42,197 nt of DNA from CAYLJO01 sp964383905 (GTDB lineage: Bacteria > Acidobacteriota > Blastocatellia > Pyrinomonadales > Pyrinomonadaceae), in NCBI GenBank assembly GCA_964383905.1, contig CAYLJO010000030.1, positions 1 to 42,197 on the forward strand. The letters run 5' to 3'. This document shows positions 8,578-17,477 of this stretch, piece after piece. Numbering within the stretch: the stretch's first letter is position 1; every line of letters begins with the position of its first letter. A program made the translations under genes and the position numbers. Below the pieces are notes generated by a model. It did no database searches and had not been told where the DNA came from. It saw only the letters and a list, made by a program, of their open reading frames with translations.

Positions 8578-9927
8578 ATGAAACCCCTGAAGATCGGAAT
8601 TAGCGGCGTCCGTGGGATCGTCGGCGAGACGTTCACCCCGGAACTGGTCGTCGGCTTCGCCCAGGCTTTCGCCACCTACCTCGATTCGGGGCGCATCCTC
8701 GTTTGCCGCGACACCCGGCAATCAGGCCCGATGATGCGCTCGGCGGTGATGGCCGGCCTGCTCGCCGCAGGCTGCGAGGTAATCGATCTCGGCATCTGCC
8801 CGACGCCCGGCCTGCAGCTCGCGGTTCAATGGCTTCATGCTCAGGGTGGCATCTCGATCACCGCGGGTCACAACCCGGCCCCGTGGAACGCGCTCAAGTT
8901 CGTCCGGGGCGACGGCCTGTACCTGAATACCGCACAGGCCGAAGAGCTACTGGATATTTACCATCAAGGGGAGTTTACGAAGGCGACGTGGGACCAAATC
9001 CGGACCAAAGTTGAGTCGGGGGATGCAATCATTCATCACATCGAAGCGTTGAAGTCGGCTTTTAATACCGAGGCAATCCGGTCGCGGCGCTTCACGGTCG
9101 CCGTAGACTGCTGCAACGGCGCGTGTTCGCTACTCACGCCGCGCTGGCTTGAGGGGCTCGGCTGCGAAGTCCTCGCCGTAAATAATGATCCGACGGCGCC
9201 GTTCCCGCATAGCCCTGAGCCGAAGCCGGAGACGATGGCCCAACTGCGCGCCGTGGTTAAAGCGGGGCGCGCCGACATCGGGTTTGCGCACGATGCGGAC
9301 GGCGAGCGGCTGGGGATCGTCAGCGAGAAGAGCGAGCCACTCTCGGAGGAGATGACGCTCACGCTCGCCGCCGAGATCAAGCTGAGCCAGAAAGTCGGCC
9401 CGGTCGTCACAAACATTTCGACCAGCAGCGCCATCGATCAAGTGGCGGCGCGCCACGGGGCGAGCGTCGTCCGCACTCCGGTCGGCCAGGCTTACATCTC
9501 GGAGGCCATGATTGAGCACCGGGCGGTGATCGGCGGCGAAGGCAGCGGAGGGGTCGCCATTCCGGAAGTCCACCCGACCAATGACAGCGCGGCGACGATC
9601 GGCCTGATCCTGGAGCACCTGGCGCAGAGCGGGAAGCGGGTTTCGGAGCTGGCGCAGCAAATGCCGCATCTCACCATGCTCAAGCAGAATATAGCGGTTG
9701 AGCCGAACCGGATCTACAGCATGTTGCAGGGATTGCGCCGCGAGGTCGAGAATGAAAGCGCGGCCGCCTCCGACCTTTCCGATGGGATCAAAGTCTCGTG
9801 GCCGGACGGTTGGGTTCATGTCCGCGCCTCGAACACCGAGTCGATGATTCGCATCATCGCGGAGTCTGAAGACCCCATGCGGGCGCGTGACCTGCTGGCC
9901 TGGGCGCGCGACCGGTTAAGGAAGTGA
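8578..9927 (+). CDS. Phosphohexomutase paralog with phosphoserine replaced by Gly (probable pseudoenzyme)
   Basis: 449 residues, full length for the archaeal/GlmM-like alpha-D-phosphohexomutase family, with all four domains recognisable. The active-site loop reads TAGHNP (95-100) where the family has TASHNP, so the Ser that carries the catalytic phosphate is Gly97 (GGT at 8866-8868). The metal loop reads DADGER (239-244), with Glu for the third Asp, and the C-terminal phosphate motif reads SNTES (418-422) instead of SNTEP. The sugar loop GEGSGG is kept. The frame is intact and the fold-defining sequence conserved, so it is not decaying at random. The neighbouring paralog at 9969 has every motif. 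It may be a regulatory or hetero-oligomeric subunit, or a binding protein; a mutase working without phosphoserine would be very unusual. No clear ribosome site; the ATG follows CTCTTTATTT. Confidence 0.85.
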   Translation: MKPLKIGISGVRGIVGETFTPELVVGFAQAFATYLDSGRILVCRDTRQSGPMMRSAVMAGLLAAGCEVIDLGICPTPGLQLAVQWLHAQGGISITAGHNPAPWNALKFVRGDGLYLNTAQAEELLDIYHQGEFTKATWDQIRTKVESGDAIIHHIEALKSAFNTEAIRSRRFTVAVDCCNGACSLLTPRWLEGLGCEVLAVNNDPTAPFPHSPEPKPETMAQLRAVVKAGRADIGFAHDADGERLGIVSEKSEPLSEEMTLTLAAEIKLSQKVGPVVTNISTSSAIDQVAARHGASVVRTPVGQAYISEAMIEHRAVIGGEGSGGVAIPEVHPTNDSAATIGLILEHLAQSGKRVSELAQQMPHLTMLKQNIAVEPNRIYSMLQGLRREVENESAAASDLSDGIKVSWPDGWVHVRASNTESMIRIIAESEDPMRARDLLAWARDRLRK

Positions 9928-9968
9928 CAAAAATGGATTGTTCCTAACTCGCCGTTGATTACTTTTTT

Positions 9969-11330
9969 ATGCGAGCGATACCGACACTTAAAATCAGCAT
10001 CTCGGGCGTGCGCGGCGTGATCGGCGATTCGCTGACACCGACGCTGCTGACACGTTTCGCCCAGGCCTTCGGGACCTACGCCGGATCGGGCACGATCGTG
10101 ATCGGGCGCGATCCGCGGACGTCGGGCGAGATGGTCAGGCAGGCGGTGGTGGCGGGCTTACTCTCGAGCGGCTGTCGCGTCATAGACCTGGGTGTCTGTC
10201 CCGTTCCGACGGTGCAGCTACTGGTGCGCCATACGCGGGCCCACGGCGGCATCGCCATCACGGCCAGCCACAATCCGGCCGAATGGAACGCTCTGAAATT
10301 CATCGGCCCGGATGGGTTATTCCTGGGCTCCGGGCAGGCACGCGAGCTTCTCGATATTTATCATCAGGGTGAGTATACAAAGGTCGCCGGGACAGAGATG
10401 AGAAGCGTTGAGCAGATGGCCGGGGCGCTCGACCTGCATATTGATGCGATTCTCAAGACCACGGGGCCGCTGCCGGCAGGCGTCAGGAGGCTACGAGTGG
10501 CGCTCGATTCATGTAACGGCGCGGGCTCGATTGTTGCTCAGCAACTGCTCACCGCGCTCGGCGCCGACGTGATCCCGATTAATGTGACTCCGGATGGCCT
10601 CTTTCCACGCCCGGCGGAGCCGGTGGCGGAGAACCTTGGCGACCTCTGCCGGGCGGTCAGGGAGCATGGAGCGGATCTCGGGTTTGCTCAGGACATGGAC
10701 GCCGACCGCCTGGCCGTGGTTTCAGATAAGGCTCAGCCGATAGGTGAAGATTACACGCTGGCGCTCGCCGTGCTGTACGTACTGGGCAAAGAGCGCGGGC
10801 CGGTGGTGGTTAATCTCTCGACCACCCATGCGATGGAGGCGGTCGCCGAGCGTTTCGGCAGCCCCCTCTTTCGCACCAGGATCGGGGAGGCGAATGTCAC
10901 CGAACGTATGTACCGGGAGGGCGCGGTGATCGGCGGTGAAGGCAACGGCGGCATCATTTACCCGCGAATCAATTTTGCCCGCGACAGCCTGGTGGGGATG
11001 GCGCTCATTCTCCACCTGGTCGCCGAACGGGGGCAGCCTGTTTCCGAGATCCTGGCAGAACTGCCGCGCTACAAGATGGTCAAGGAGAAGATGGTGTGTC
11101 CTTCGCACAAGATCGGCACAGTGCTGAAGCTGGTTAGACAAGTGTATGCAGGCCGCCCCGTGGACCAGACAGATGGAGTAAAGGTCAGTCTCACAGACGG
11201 GTGGTTCCACGTGCGGGGCTCGAACACGGAGCCGATCATTCGTCTCGTTGTCGAAGCGAAGACAGAAGAGCAGGTCAAACAGATCAGCGCCTCGGTGTTC
11301 AAGCTGATTCAAGAGTGCGTCAATTCATGA
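9969..11330 (+). CDS. Phosphohexomutase (GlmM/ManB-like), intact active site
   Basis: 453 residues. This enzyme family interconverts hexose-6-phosphate and hexose-1-phosphate through a phosphoserine. The catalytic loop TASHNP (98-103, Ser100), the Mg loop DMDADR (242-247), the sugar loop GEGNGG near 325 and the phosphate loop RGSNTEP near 420 are all present. The ASHNPAEWNALKF type loop is that of GlmM-like enzymes acting on glucosamine or glucose/mannose phosphates. It is a tandem paralog of the preceding gene: both share ELLDIYHQGE after the sugar-entry region. In this locus it can link the ROK kinase product (6-phosphate) to the nucleotidyltransferase substrate (1-phosphate). The ATG follows ATTACTTTTTT, with no Shine-Dalgarno sequence. 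Confidence 0.88.
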   Translation: MRAIPTLKISISGVRGVIGDSLTPTLLTRFAQAFGTYAGSGTIVIGRDPRTSGEMVRQAVVAGLLSSGCRVIDLGVCPVPTVQLLVRHTRAHGGIAITASHNPAEWNALKFIGPDGLFLGSGQARELLDIYHQGEYTKVAGTEMRSVEQMAGALDLHIDAILKTTGPLPAGVRRLRVALDSCNGAGSIVAQQLLTALGADVIPINVTPDGLFPRPAEPVAENLGDLCRAVREHGADLGFAQDMDADRLAVVSDKAQPIGEDYTLALAVLYVLGKERGPVVVNLSTTHAMEAVAERFGSPLFRTRIGEANVTERMYREGAVIGGEGNGGIIYPRINFARDSLVGMALILHLVAERGQPVSEILAELPRYKMVKEKMVCPSHKIGTVLKLVRQVYAGRPVDQTDGVKVSLTDGWFHVRGSNTEPIIRLVVEAKTEEQVKQISASVFKLIQECVNS

Positions 11331-11442
11331 TCGAGCGCCCGGCGTATCAGGCGCGGCGGGCGGATCGTAGAGGTTGCCGTGACTGGCGGCTGGATTCAAC
11401 TATTACTGTGCCGGTGAGTATCGGTGGTCATGGGATTCGGTA

Positions 11443-13491
11443 ATGATTAAAGCCCTTCAGTCTCTCGCCTTGCTGGCAATTCTCGTCACGGCTGTGTGCC
11501 CGTCGGGCCAGGGGCCTACTGAGCAGGCATTCATCGTATTGAAGCAGACTCCTGCCCTCGGGCCGCGCATCACGCCTTATCTGAAATACCAGGTGGATCA
11601 GGCCTGGGGCCAGGATGAGGCTCGCAGGAACAGGCTGGAGGGCATCCGCAGCGAGAACGATTTTCTTCGGCTTCAGCGCGAGATTCGACAGAAGCTTCTC
11701 ATGATGATTGGTGGCCTGCCTGAGAAAAGAACGCCGCTGAATCCCCGCATCACCGGAAAAATTCAGATGGACGGCTTCCGGATTGAGAAGCTGATCTTTG
11801 AGAGCCTGCCGGGCGTCTACGTCACCGCGCTGGTCTACGTGCCCGACGGCGTCAGAACGCCGCGGCCGGTGGTCCTGGTGCCGTGCGGCCATTCATCGAA
11901 CGGGAAGGCTCATTACCAGGCGCTCTGTCAAAGGCTGGCCAGGCGCGGCTATGTGGTCATCTGCTGGGACCCGGTGGGCCAGGGAGAGCGGAGCCAATTC
12001 TGGGACCCGAAGGCGGCCAGGAGCCGCTACAACCTGATCTGCGCCGAGCACGCGGTGATGGGCAACATGGCCTACCTGGCGGGAGCCAACCTGGCGCGGT
12101 GGGAGATCTGGGACGGCATGCGTGCCCTCGACTACCTTCTCACCCGTCCTGAAGTGGATGCCAATCGGATCTCCATTACGGGGACGAGCGGCGGGGGATT
12201 TCAGACGGCCCATATCGCTGCGCTCGACGACCGCATCAAGGTCGCGGCCCCCTCCTGCTACATCACCGCGCTGCCGATGCGCATCTATAACCGCATCTTC
12301 AAAGACCCGGACAGCGACCCGGAACAAGACCTGTTCGGCATGGTCTCCGGCGGCGTTGACCATCCCGGACTGCTTCTCCTGATGTACCCGCGGCCCGTGA
12401 TCATCTGTGCCGCCGTCCTGGACTTTTTCCCGATCGAAGGCACGCATAAAACTTTCCGCGAGGTGGCCGCAATTTACCGTATGTTCCATCACCCGGAGCG
12501 CATCGCGATGGTCGAGGGCTACCACGAGCACCAGTATTCGCCTGAGAATCAGGAGGCGGCCTTTGCTTTCCTGGACCGTTTCAACCGTATGCCGGTCAGG
12601 CACGGGCTCGACCCGGTGAAGGAACTAGACGAAAAGAGGCTGCAGTGCACAAGCTCAGGACAAGTTCTCCTTGACTATCAGAACGGTAAGCCGCTCACGG
12701 AGATTATTCGAGAGTATTACCTTGAGCATCAGAACAGGCCGGCTCGAACCATGGCCGAACTCTATTACGGCGATTATTATCCGGGCATCAAAGACTGGCC
12801 GGTTGTTCCTTATGAGGGAGAGCCTCCCCGGGCCAAGATCGCCTGGGAGGCGGTTGGGAGTTCATCAGCTGGCGATGCGCTAATCGATCAATACCTGCTG
12901 CGCCACAGCGAGCGGCTGACGATTCCGCTGTTGCACATTCACCGGCGAGGGACAGGGAGCGATCGGGTACTTTTGTGGTTTAGCCCCAACGGCAAGGCGA
13001 CGTCTTCCGATTGGCCCGAGATTAAGAGCTATCTGAAAGAGGGTTACGACATTGTCTCTTTCGATTTTCGCGGTCTCGGGGAAAACCGGATGCCTTATAA
13101 GGCGGCCTCGATTGACGACCCCGTGCTGGCCCAATTAGATTTTGATCACGCTTACGTAAGCCCAATCTCCGGCGTCCTGGCGGATTATGTTTACAACTCT
13201 CTCTTAACCGGCAGGCCCTACTTTCTGCAGATGATCGAAGACGCCGAGATCGCCGCCCGTTTCGCCGGCGCGAAGCTCGGTTCCAAACAGGTCTCGGTCG
13301 CGGCCGTGGGCGAGGCCTACACTCTCGCCCACGGCATCGCCGAGGTGATTCCCGGGTTAAGCCTCCGGCCCCGGCAAGGAGAGCAGGTGATCAAGTGGTC
13401 GGAGATCGTCGAGCGGAAGCGTGAGATCTGGCCGATCCAGTATCTACTCCCGGGCGGGGCATACATCCGCCCGGCCCGAGACGTTTATTAG
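11443..13491 (+). CDS. Secreted double alpha/beta-hydrolase (acetylxylan esterase-like)
   Basis: 682 residues with an N-terminal signal peptide (hydrophobic about 5-20). Residues about 100-390 form an alpha/beta-hydrolase like the acetylxylan esterase and carbohydrate esterase relatives: nucleophile elbow GTSGGG (247-252, Ser249), a likely acid Asp327 in VLDFFP, and a His in GYHEHQ (361 or 363). Residues about 490-680 look like a second alpha/beta-hydrolase half (VLLWFSPNGKA, YDIVSFDFRGLGENR), but its elbow position reads AVGEAYT and lacks Ser, so it is probably non-catalytic. Likely role: removing ester groups from a polysaccharide in the periplasm or outside. It starts 112 bp after the mutase gene. 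Substrate unknown. Confidence 0.8.
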   Translation: MIKALQSLALLAILVTAVCPSGQGPTEQAFIVLKQTPALGPRITPYLKYQVDQAWGQDEARRNRLEGIRSENDFLRLQREIRQKLLMMIGGLPEKRTPLNPRITGKIQMDGFRIEKLIFESLPGVYVTALVYVPDGVRTPRPVVLVPCGHSSNGKAHYQALCQRLARRGYVVICWDPVGQGERSQFWDPKAARSRYNLICAEHAVMGNMAYLAGANLARWEIWDGMRALDYLLTRPEVDANRISITGTSGGGFQTAHIAALDDRIKVAAPSCYITALPMRIYNRIFKDPDSDPEQDLFGMVSGGVDHPGLLLLMYPRPVIICAAVLDFFPIEGTHKTFREVAAIYRMFHHPERIAMVEGYHEHQYSPENQEAAFAFLDRFNRMPVRHGLDPVKELDEKRLQCTSSGQVLLDYQNGKPLTEIIREYYLEHQNRPARTMAELYYGDYYPGIKDWPVVPYEGEPPRAKIAWEAVGSSSAGDALIDQYLLRHSERLTIPLLHIHRRGTGSDRVLLWFSPNGKATSSDWPEIKSYLKEGYDIVSFDFRGLGENRMPYKAASIDDPVLAQLDFDHAYVSPISGVLADYVYNSLLTGRPYFLQMIEDAEIAARFAGAKLGSKQVSVAAVGEAYTLAHGIAEVIPGLSLRPRQGEQVIKWSEIVERKREIWPIQYLLPGGAYIRPARDVY

Positions 13492-13551
13492 TCTTTCCGG
13501 CAGACCGGCTGCTTAACCAGGCGCGGGTTTCATCACCACCAGAGACAAATT

Positions 13552-15120
13552 ATGCGTAGACGCAATTTCATTAAGGCCGGGGCGGCCGCCGCGATGCTGA
13601 CGGGCTTCGGGGTTGGAGGCGCAAGGGCAGACGTGCCGCCTCACCTATGGGCCGGTTATGACTTTGGGCCCGGGCCCAAAGTTACGGACCGGCTCAACCA
13701 GGGTCCATTCGGCGTCGAACAGGATGAGGGCTGGTACACCATCGAGATGACCTCACCTTCGGACAAGCCCGTTAAGAATTTCGGGTTAGGGCTGGTCGGG
13801 TATGCATGGGAGGAGAGCGGTCCGTCGCTGGCGGCGCGAAAGGGCGCCGAAACCCTGGAGCAGCACGTGGAGAAGCTATCGGGCCTCCCTTTTGTCGATC
13901 TCCTCTATATTAGGTGCGACTGGCGGGATGTGCAGCAGAGGCCCGGCAGACTGGATCTTCACCCGATCTGGAAGTTGACTTTTGATGCGGCCAGACGCCG
14001 TAACCAGAGGGTCGCATTCCGCATCCAAATGTCCAATACCGTCGGCCAGCCGGCCCGATTGGCTCTGCCCGACTTTCTTCACGACAAAGTTCCACTGGTC
14101 AAGATCGGACGGATCCCTTCCTACGGCGGTTTCGATTTCGTCGAGCCCAGGTATGACCATCCCGTCTTCCAAGGTGCGTTCAAAGAGTTAAATGAACTGC
14201 TGGCGGCCGAGTTCGACGATAATCCGTTGATGGAATACGTGGATCTGATGATGTACGGGTTCTGGGGCGAGGGGCATACGAGCGACAAACCCAATCCTTT
14301 TCCTGACTACCTGACGGCGGAAAGGACCTTCGTGGAGATGACACGCTTTCAGCTCGACGTGTGGAAGAAGGTGCCATTGGCCGTTAACACCCAGCCGGAC
14401 ATCAGCGGCGTCGGGAATAATGAGGTGCAAGATATGACCGTCCGCGCGGGCTGCTGGCTCCGCTCGGACAGCATCATTCTCGAGGAGCCGGTGCAGATCG
14501 AGGAGCTGGCCAACCGGCCGCCCTGGCTGGCCGTCGTGATGGAGGAAGGTTATTACCGCCAGTACAGGCTTGACCCTTCGATCCACCCGATCACCAGTAG
14601 GGGGGTGAACGTGATAGAGAATTCGCTGCTCCACGTGCTGGATCTCGGCGCCAATTACTGGTCACTGTGGACCGAAGCAGATAACCTGGCACGTTATAAC
14701 GAACAGTATCCGAACGGATTCGGCACGCTGCAGCGGAGAATGGGCTACCGCGTCCGCCCCTCGTGGGTCTGGCAGAGGAAGCGTTACGGCACCTCTGAAC
14801 TGATCGTTGCTTTCACCAACGACGGTGTCGCCGGCATCCCCGGGGTGCTCAGGGTCTACGTGGAAAGCCTCGATGGAAAGGTCAAGGTAGGCGGCTGCCT
14901 TGATGCCGGGCACCCCTTTGGCGGCAAATTGAGGCAGGCCTCCTTTATCCTTCCGAAGGGGATGGACGGCCAAAAAATGAGGATCAGGGCCGAGATTGAA
15001 ACCAAAGGCGGGGTCCGGCGCCCCGTACGGTGGGCCTGCATCGAGCCGGTTAATCCAGACGGCTCACTCGACATTCAATTAAAACGGCATGACGATACGG
15101 GATGGAGAAAAGGGGTATGA
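13552..15120 (+). CDS. Tat-exported glycosidase-like TIM-barrel protein
   Basis: 522 residues beginning MRRRNFIKAGAAAAM, a twin-arginine signal cleaved near residue 26 (GARA-D). The body resembles clan GH-A barrels and DUF4832-type proteins: LLYIRCDWRDVQ (strand 2-like), YVDLMMYGFWGEGHTS with a candidate acid/base Glu240, and WLAVVMEEGYY near 325-335 with candidate nucleophile Glu331 or Glu332. Residues about 400-515 look like a C-terminal beta-sandwich. I cannot assign a CAZy family. Context with an esterase, an Asp-box propeller and sugar kinases supports a role in polysaccharide breakdown. Its TGA overlaps the next ATG by 4 bp (ATGA), so the two are translationally coupled. Confidence 0.65.
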   Translation: MRRRNFIKAGAAAAMLTGFGVGGARADVPPHLWAGYDFGPGPKVTDRLNQGPFGVEQDEGWYTIEMTSPSDKPVKNFGLGLVGYAWEESGPSLAARKGAETLEQHVEKLSGLPFVDLLYIRCDWRDVQQRPGRLDLHPIWKLTFDAARRRNQRVAFRIQMSNTVGQPARLALPDFLHDKVPLVKIGRIPSYGGFDFVEPRYDHPVFQGAFKELNELLAAEFDDNPLMEYVDLMMYGFWGEGHTSDKPNPFPDYLTAERTFVEMTRFQLDVWKKVPLAVNTQPDISGVGNNEVQDMTVRAGCWLRSDSIILEEPVQIEELANRPPWLAVVMEEGYYRQYRLDPSIHPITSRGVNVIENSLLHVLDLGANYWSLWTEADNLARYNEQYPNGFGTLQRRMGYRVRPSWVWQRKRYGTSELIVAFTNDGVAGIPGVLRVYVESLDGKVKVGGCLDAGHPFGGKLRQASFILPKGMDGQKMRIRAEIETKGGVRRPVRWACIEPVNPDGSLDIQLKRHDDTGWRKGV

Positions 15121-17474
15121 AACGTTTACTCATCGCGCTCGTTATTTTACTCGTTGCCCTGTGCGGTTTGACGTTTCAAAGCACAAGAAGCCACCCGGCA
15201 TTTAATGCGAAAGGCGGGTGGCAGATCATTGGGCCGGGGGGCGGCGGGGCGCAGTTTCTCCCGACCATCAGCCCGCACGATCCGAATACCGTCCTTGTGG
15301 CCTGTGACATGACGGGCGCTTACATCACCCATGATGGAGGCCAGACGTGGCGTGAGTTCAATTTAAGGACCAGGGTGGACTCCTTCGCGTTTGATCCTGT
15401 CGATCCCAAGACCATTTATGCCGGGGCGAGCGGCCTTTTCCGCTCAGAGGACGGGGGAGAGAGATGGCATCTCATCTTCCCTTCGCCGGCCTCGGGCGTG
15501 ACAGAGCGGATGGTCGGAGACCACAGCGAGCATTCGTTCGTCTCGGGCGATAACTGGCCCGGCGGAGCTATTCAGGCCATCCGCATCGATCCCGATCGAC
15601 CGGAGCATATCTTCATTGCCATTAAATCCGGCAGCCTGCGCGTCTTCTCCTCTGCAGATCGCGGGAAAAGCTGGAAAGAGGGGGGAGAGGTGGCGGGCCA
15701 GAACTTTCGTAAGCTGTATCTAGACCCGACTTCGCCTCGGGATAAACGCCGGCTCCTCATCTTTAGCGATACGGGCGCATACCTGGCAACCGCCGACCGC
15801 TCTGAACTGAGTCGGATCAATCTGCCGGCCGGTGTCGAGAAGATCACCAGCGTTGATGGCGGGCTTGATCCTACTTCACAAACACCGGTCGTTTATCTGA
15901 CGACGCCGGCCACGTGGGAAGGGAGCAGGCTGCGGACCGGTGTGTGGAGGTCAAAGGATCTGGGGCAGACATGGCAGGAGGCGCGTTCCGTTCTAATAAA
16001 CAACTTGGCCGGCCCCGAAAGCGGTCAAACTCCTCTATTTACTGAAGTCGCCTGCTCCGAAAAGAACGCTCGAACCGTCTACCTGGCGGTACAACGTCAC
16101 CCGGAGATTACTCAAGGGTCCAACGGAGTCACAAACTACTTCGGGATCATGAAAAGTGAGGACGGAGGCGAAAGATGGGAATGGGTCCTTCGGGCCGATG
16201 ACCACAAGAATCCATCAAACAAGAGGGTCGGCTGGGTGGGTCGTAACTACGGCCCGGGCTGGGGCGAAGCTCCGCTCGGTCTTGGTGTCGGCCCATCCCA
16301 CCCCGACATCTGTTATGCCACGGACTACGGCGCGAGCTACCGAACGACGGACGGGGGGCGCCACTGGGAACAGGTTTACTCAAATGACCGTGAGGACGGA
16401 TCGGTCTCAACGCGCGGTTTGGATGTCACCACCTGCTACGGCGTCCATTTCGATCCTCTGAACAAGGAACACCTGGCGATCACCTATACCGACATCGGCC
16501 TGTTTCACTCGACCGACGGGGGTCGGAGCTGGAGACAGGCGATCACGGGCGTTCCGCGGCCATGGATCAATACCTGCTACTGGCTCGTTTTCGATCCGGA
16601 GGTTAAGGATCGCGCCTGGTCTGTGTGGGCCAACGCCCACGACCTCCCGCGCCCGAAGATGTTCCGCGGTGGCCATTTCGATCGCTACCTGGGCGGCGTA
16701 TGCAGGACTGATGACGGCCTGAAAAACTGGCAGAAATCGAACACCGGAATGCCGGAGAATTCCGTATCAACGCACATTGTGCTGGACCCGAAGAGCGCGG
16801 CCGGCCGGAGAACTCTCTACGTGGCGGGTTTTGGTAAAGGCGTATTCAAGTCAACCGATGATGGTCGCACCTGGGTGCTCAGGAATAACGGTATCGGCGG
16901 AAACCTGAATGCCTGGCGGCTCGTGCTGACTCCGGGCGGGACTCTTTATCTCCTGGTGGCCCGCGGCCTGGAGAATGGCAGGGAAGTTGACGGGGCACTC
17001 TACAAGTCAACCGACGGGGCAGAGCACTGGAGTATGGTTTCCCTTCCGCCGGGGGTGAATGCTCCTAATGACATGGTGTTTGATCCGAGCGACCCGCGGC
17101 GGATGTATCTGGCTTGCTGGCCGAAGACGGTTGAAAAGGTGGAGCATGACGGCGGGCTGTACATGACAGAGGACGGGGGATCGAGCTGGCGAAATATTTT
17201 CGACCCGTCCGCGCATGTTTACGGGGTGGCCGTCGATCCAGACAATCCGGCGACACTCTTTATTAACACCTTCGACAGCGCGGCATACCGGTCTGATGAT
17301 CGCGGGCGAACGTGGCATCGTCTCGAAGGGTATAATTTCAAGTGGGGCCACAGACCTACGGTAGACCCATACCATCAGGGCATGCTCTATTTAACGACCT
17401 TCGGAAGCAGCGTCTGGCACGGCCCATCCCGTGGTGTTCCGGGCGATTTCGAAGACATCTACCCTTTCAAGTAA
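15117..17474 (+). CDS. Secreted Asp-box (BNR) beta-propeller, GH74/sialidase-like fold
   Basis: 785 residues from the ATG at 15117; an upstream in-frame ATG at 15102 is less likely because 15117 has AAAAGGGG immediately upstream and gives the ATGA overlap with the previous stop. Residues 1-22 are a signal peptide or anchor. I count twelve Asp-box motifs (S/T-x-D-x-G-x-x-W), for example THDGGQTW, SEDGGERW, STDGGRSW and SDDRGRTW, spaced through the chain. This implies two propellers or one large one, as in GH74 xyloglucanases and VPS10-like proteins. Catalytic Asp residues cannot be identified by eye. It may be an endo-glycosidase acting with the coupled TIM-barrel protein, or a binding scaffold. 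The ROK kinase gene starts 3 bp after its stop. Confidence 0.8.
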   Translation: MKRLLIALVILLVALCGLTFQSTRSHPAFNAKGGWQIIGPGGGGAQFLPTISPHDPNTVLVACDMTGAYITHDGGQTWREFNLRTRVDSFAFDPVDPKTIYAGASGLFRSEDGGERWHLIFPSPASGVTERMVGDHSEHSFVSGDNWPGGAIQAIRIDPDRPEHIFIAIKSGSLRVFSSADRGKSWKEGGEVAGQNFRKLYLDPTSPRDKRRLLIFSDTGAYLATADRSELSRINLPAGVEKITSVDGGLDPTSQTPVVYLTTPATWEGSRLRTGVWRSKDLGQTWQEARSVLINNLAGPESGQTPLFTEVACSEKNARTVYLAVQRHPEITQGSNGVTNYFGIMKSEDGGERWEWVLRADDHKNPSNKRVGWVGRNYGPGWGEAPLGLGVGPSHPDICYATDYGASYRTTDGGRHWEQVYSNDREDGSVSTRGLDVTTCYGVHFDPLNKEHLAITYTDIGLFHSTDGGRSWRQAITGVPRPWINTCYWLVFDPEVKDRAWSVWANAHDLPRPKMFRGGHFDRYLGGVCRTDDGLKNWQKSNTGMPENSVSTHIVLDPKSAAGRRTLYVAGFGKGVFKSTDDGRTWVLRNNGIGGNLNAWRLVLTPGGTLYLLVARGLENGREVDGALYKSTDGAEHWSMVSLPPGVNAPNDMVFDPSDPRRMYLACWPKTVEKVEHDGGLYMTEDGGSSWRNIFDPSAHVYGVAVDPDNPATLFINTFDSAAYRSDDRGRTWHRLEGYNFKWGHRPTVDPYHQGMLYLTTFGSSVWHGPSRGVPGDFEDIYPFK

Positions 17475-17477
17475 CCA

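Noticed and set aside
9130..9819. 229-residue minus-strand frame inside the first phosphohexomutase gene
   Set aside because: His/Arg-rich composition typical of antisense shadows; the sense frame carries the family motifs.
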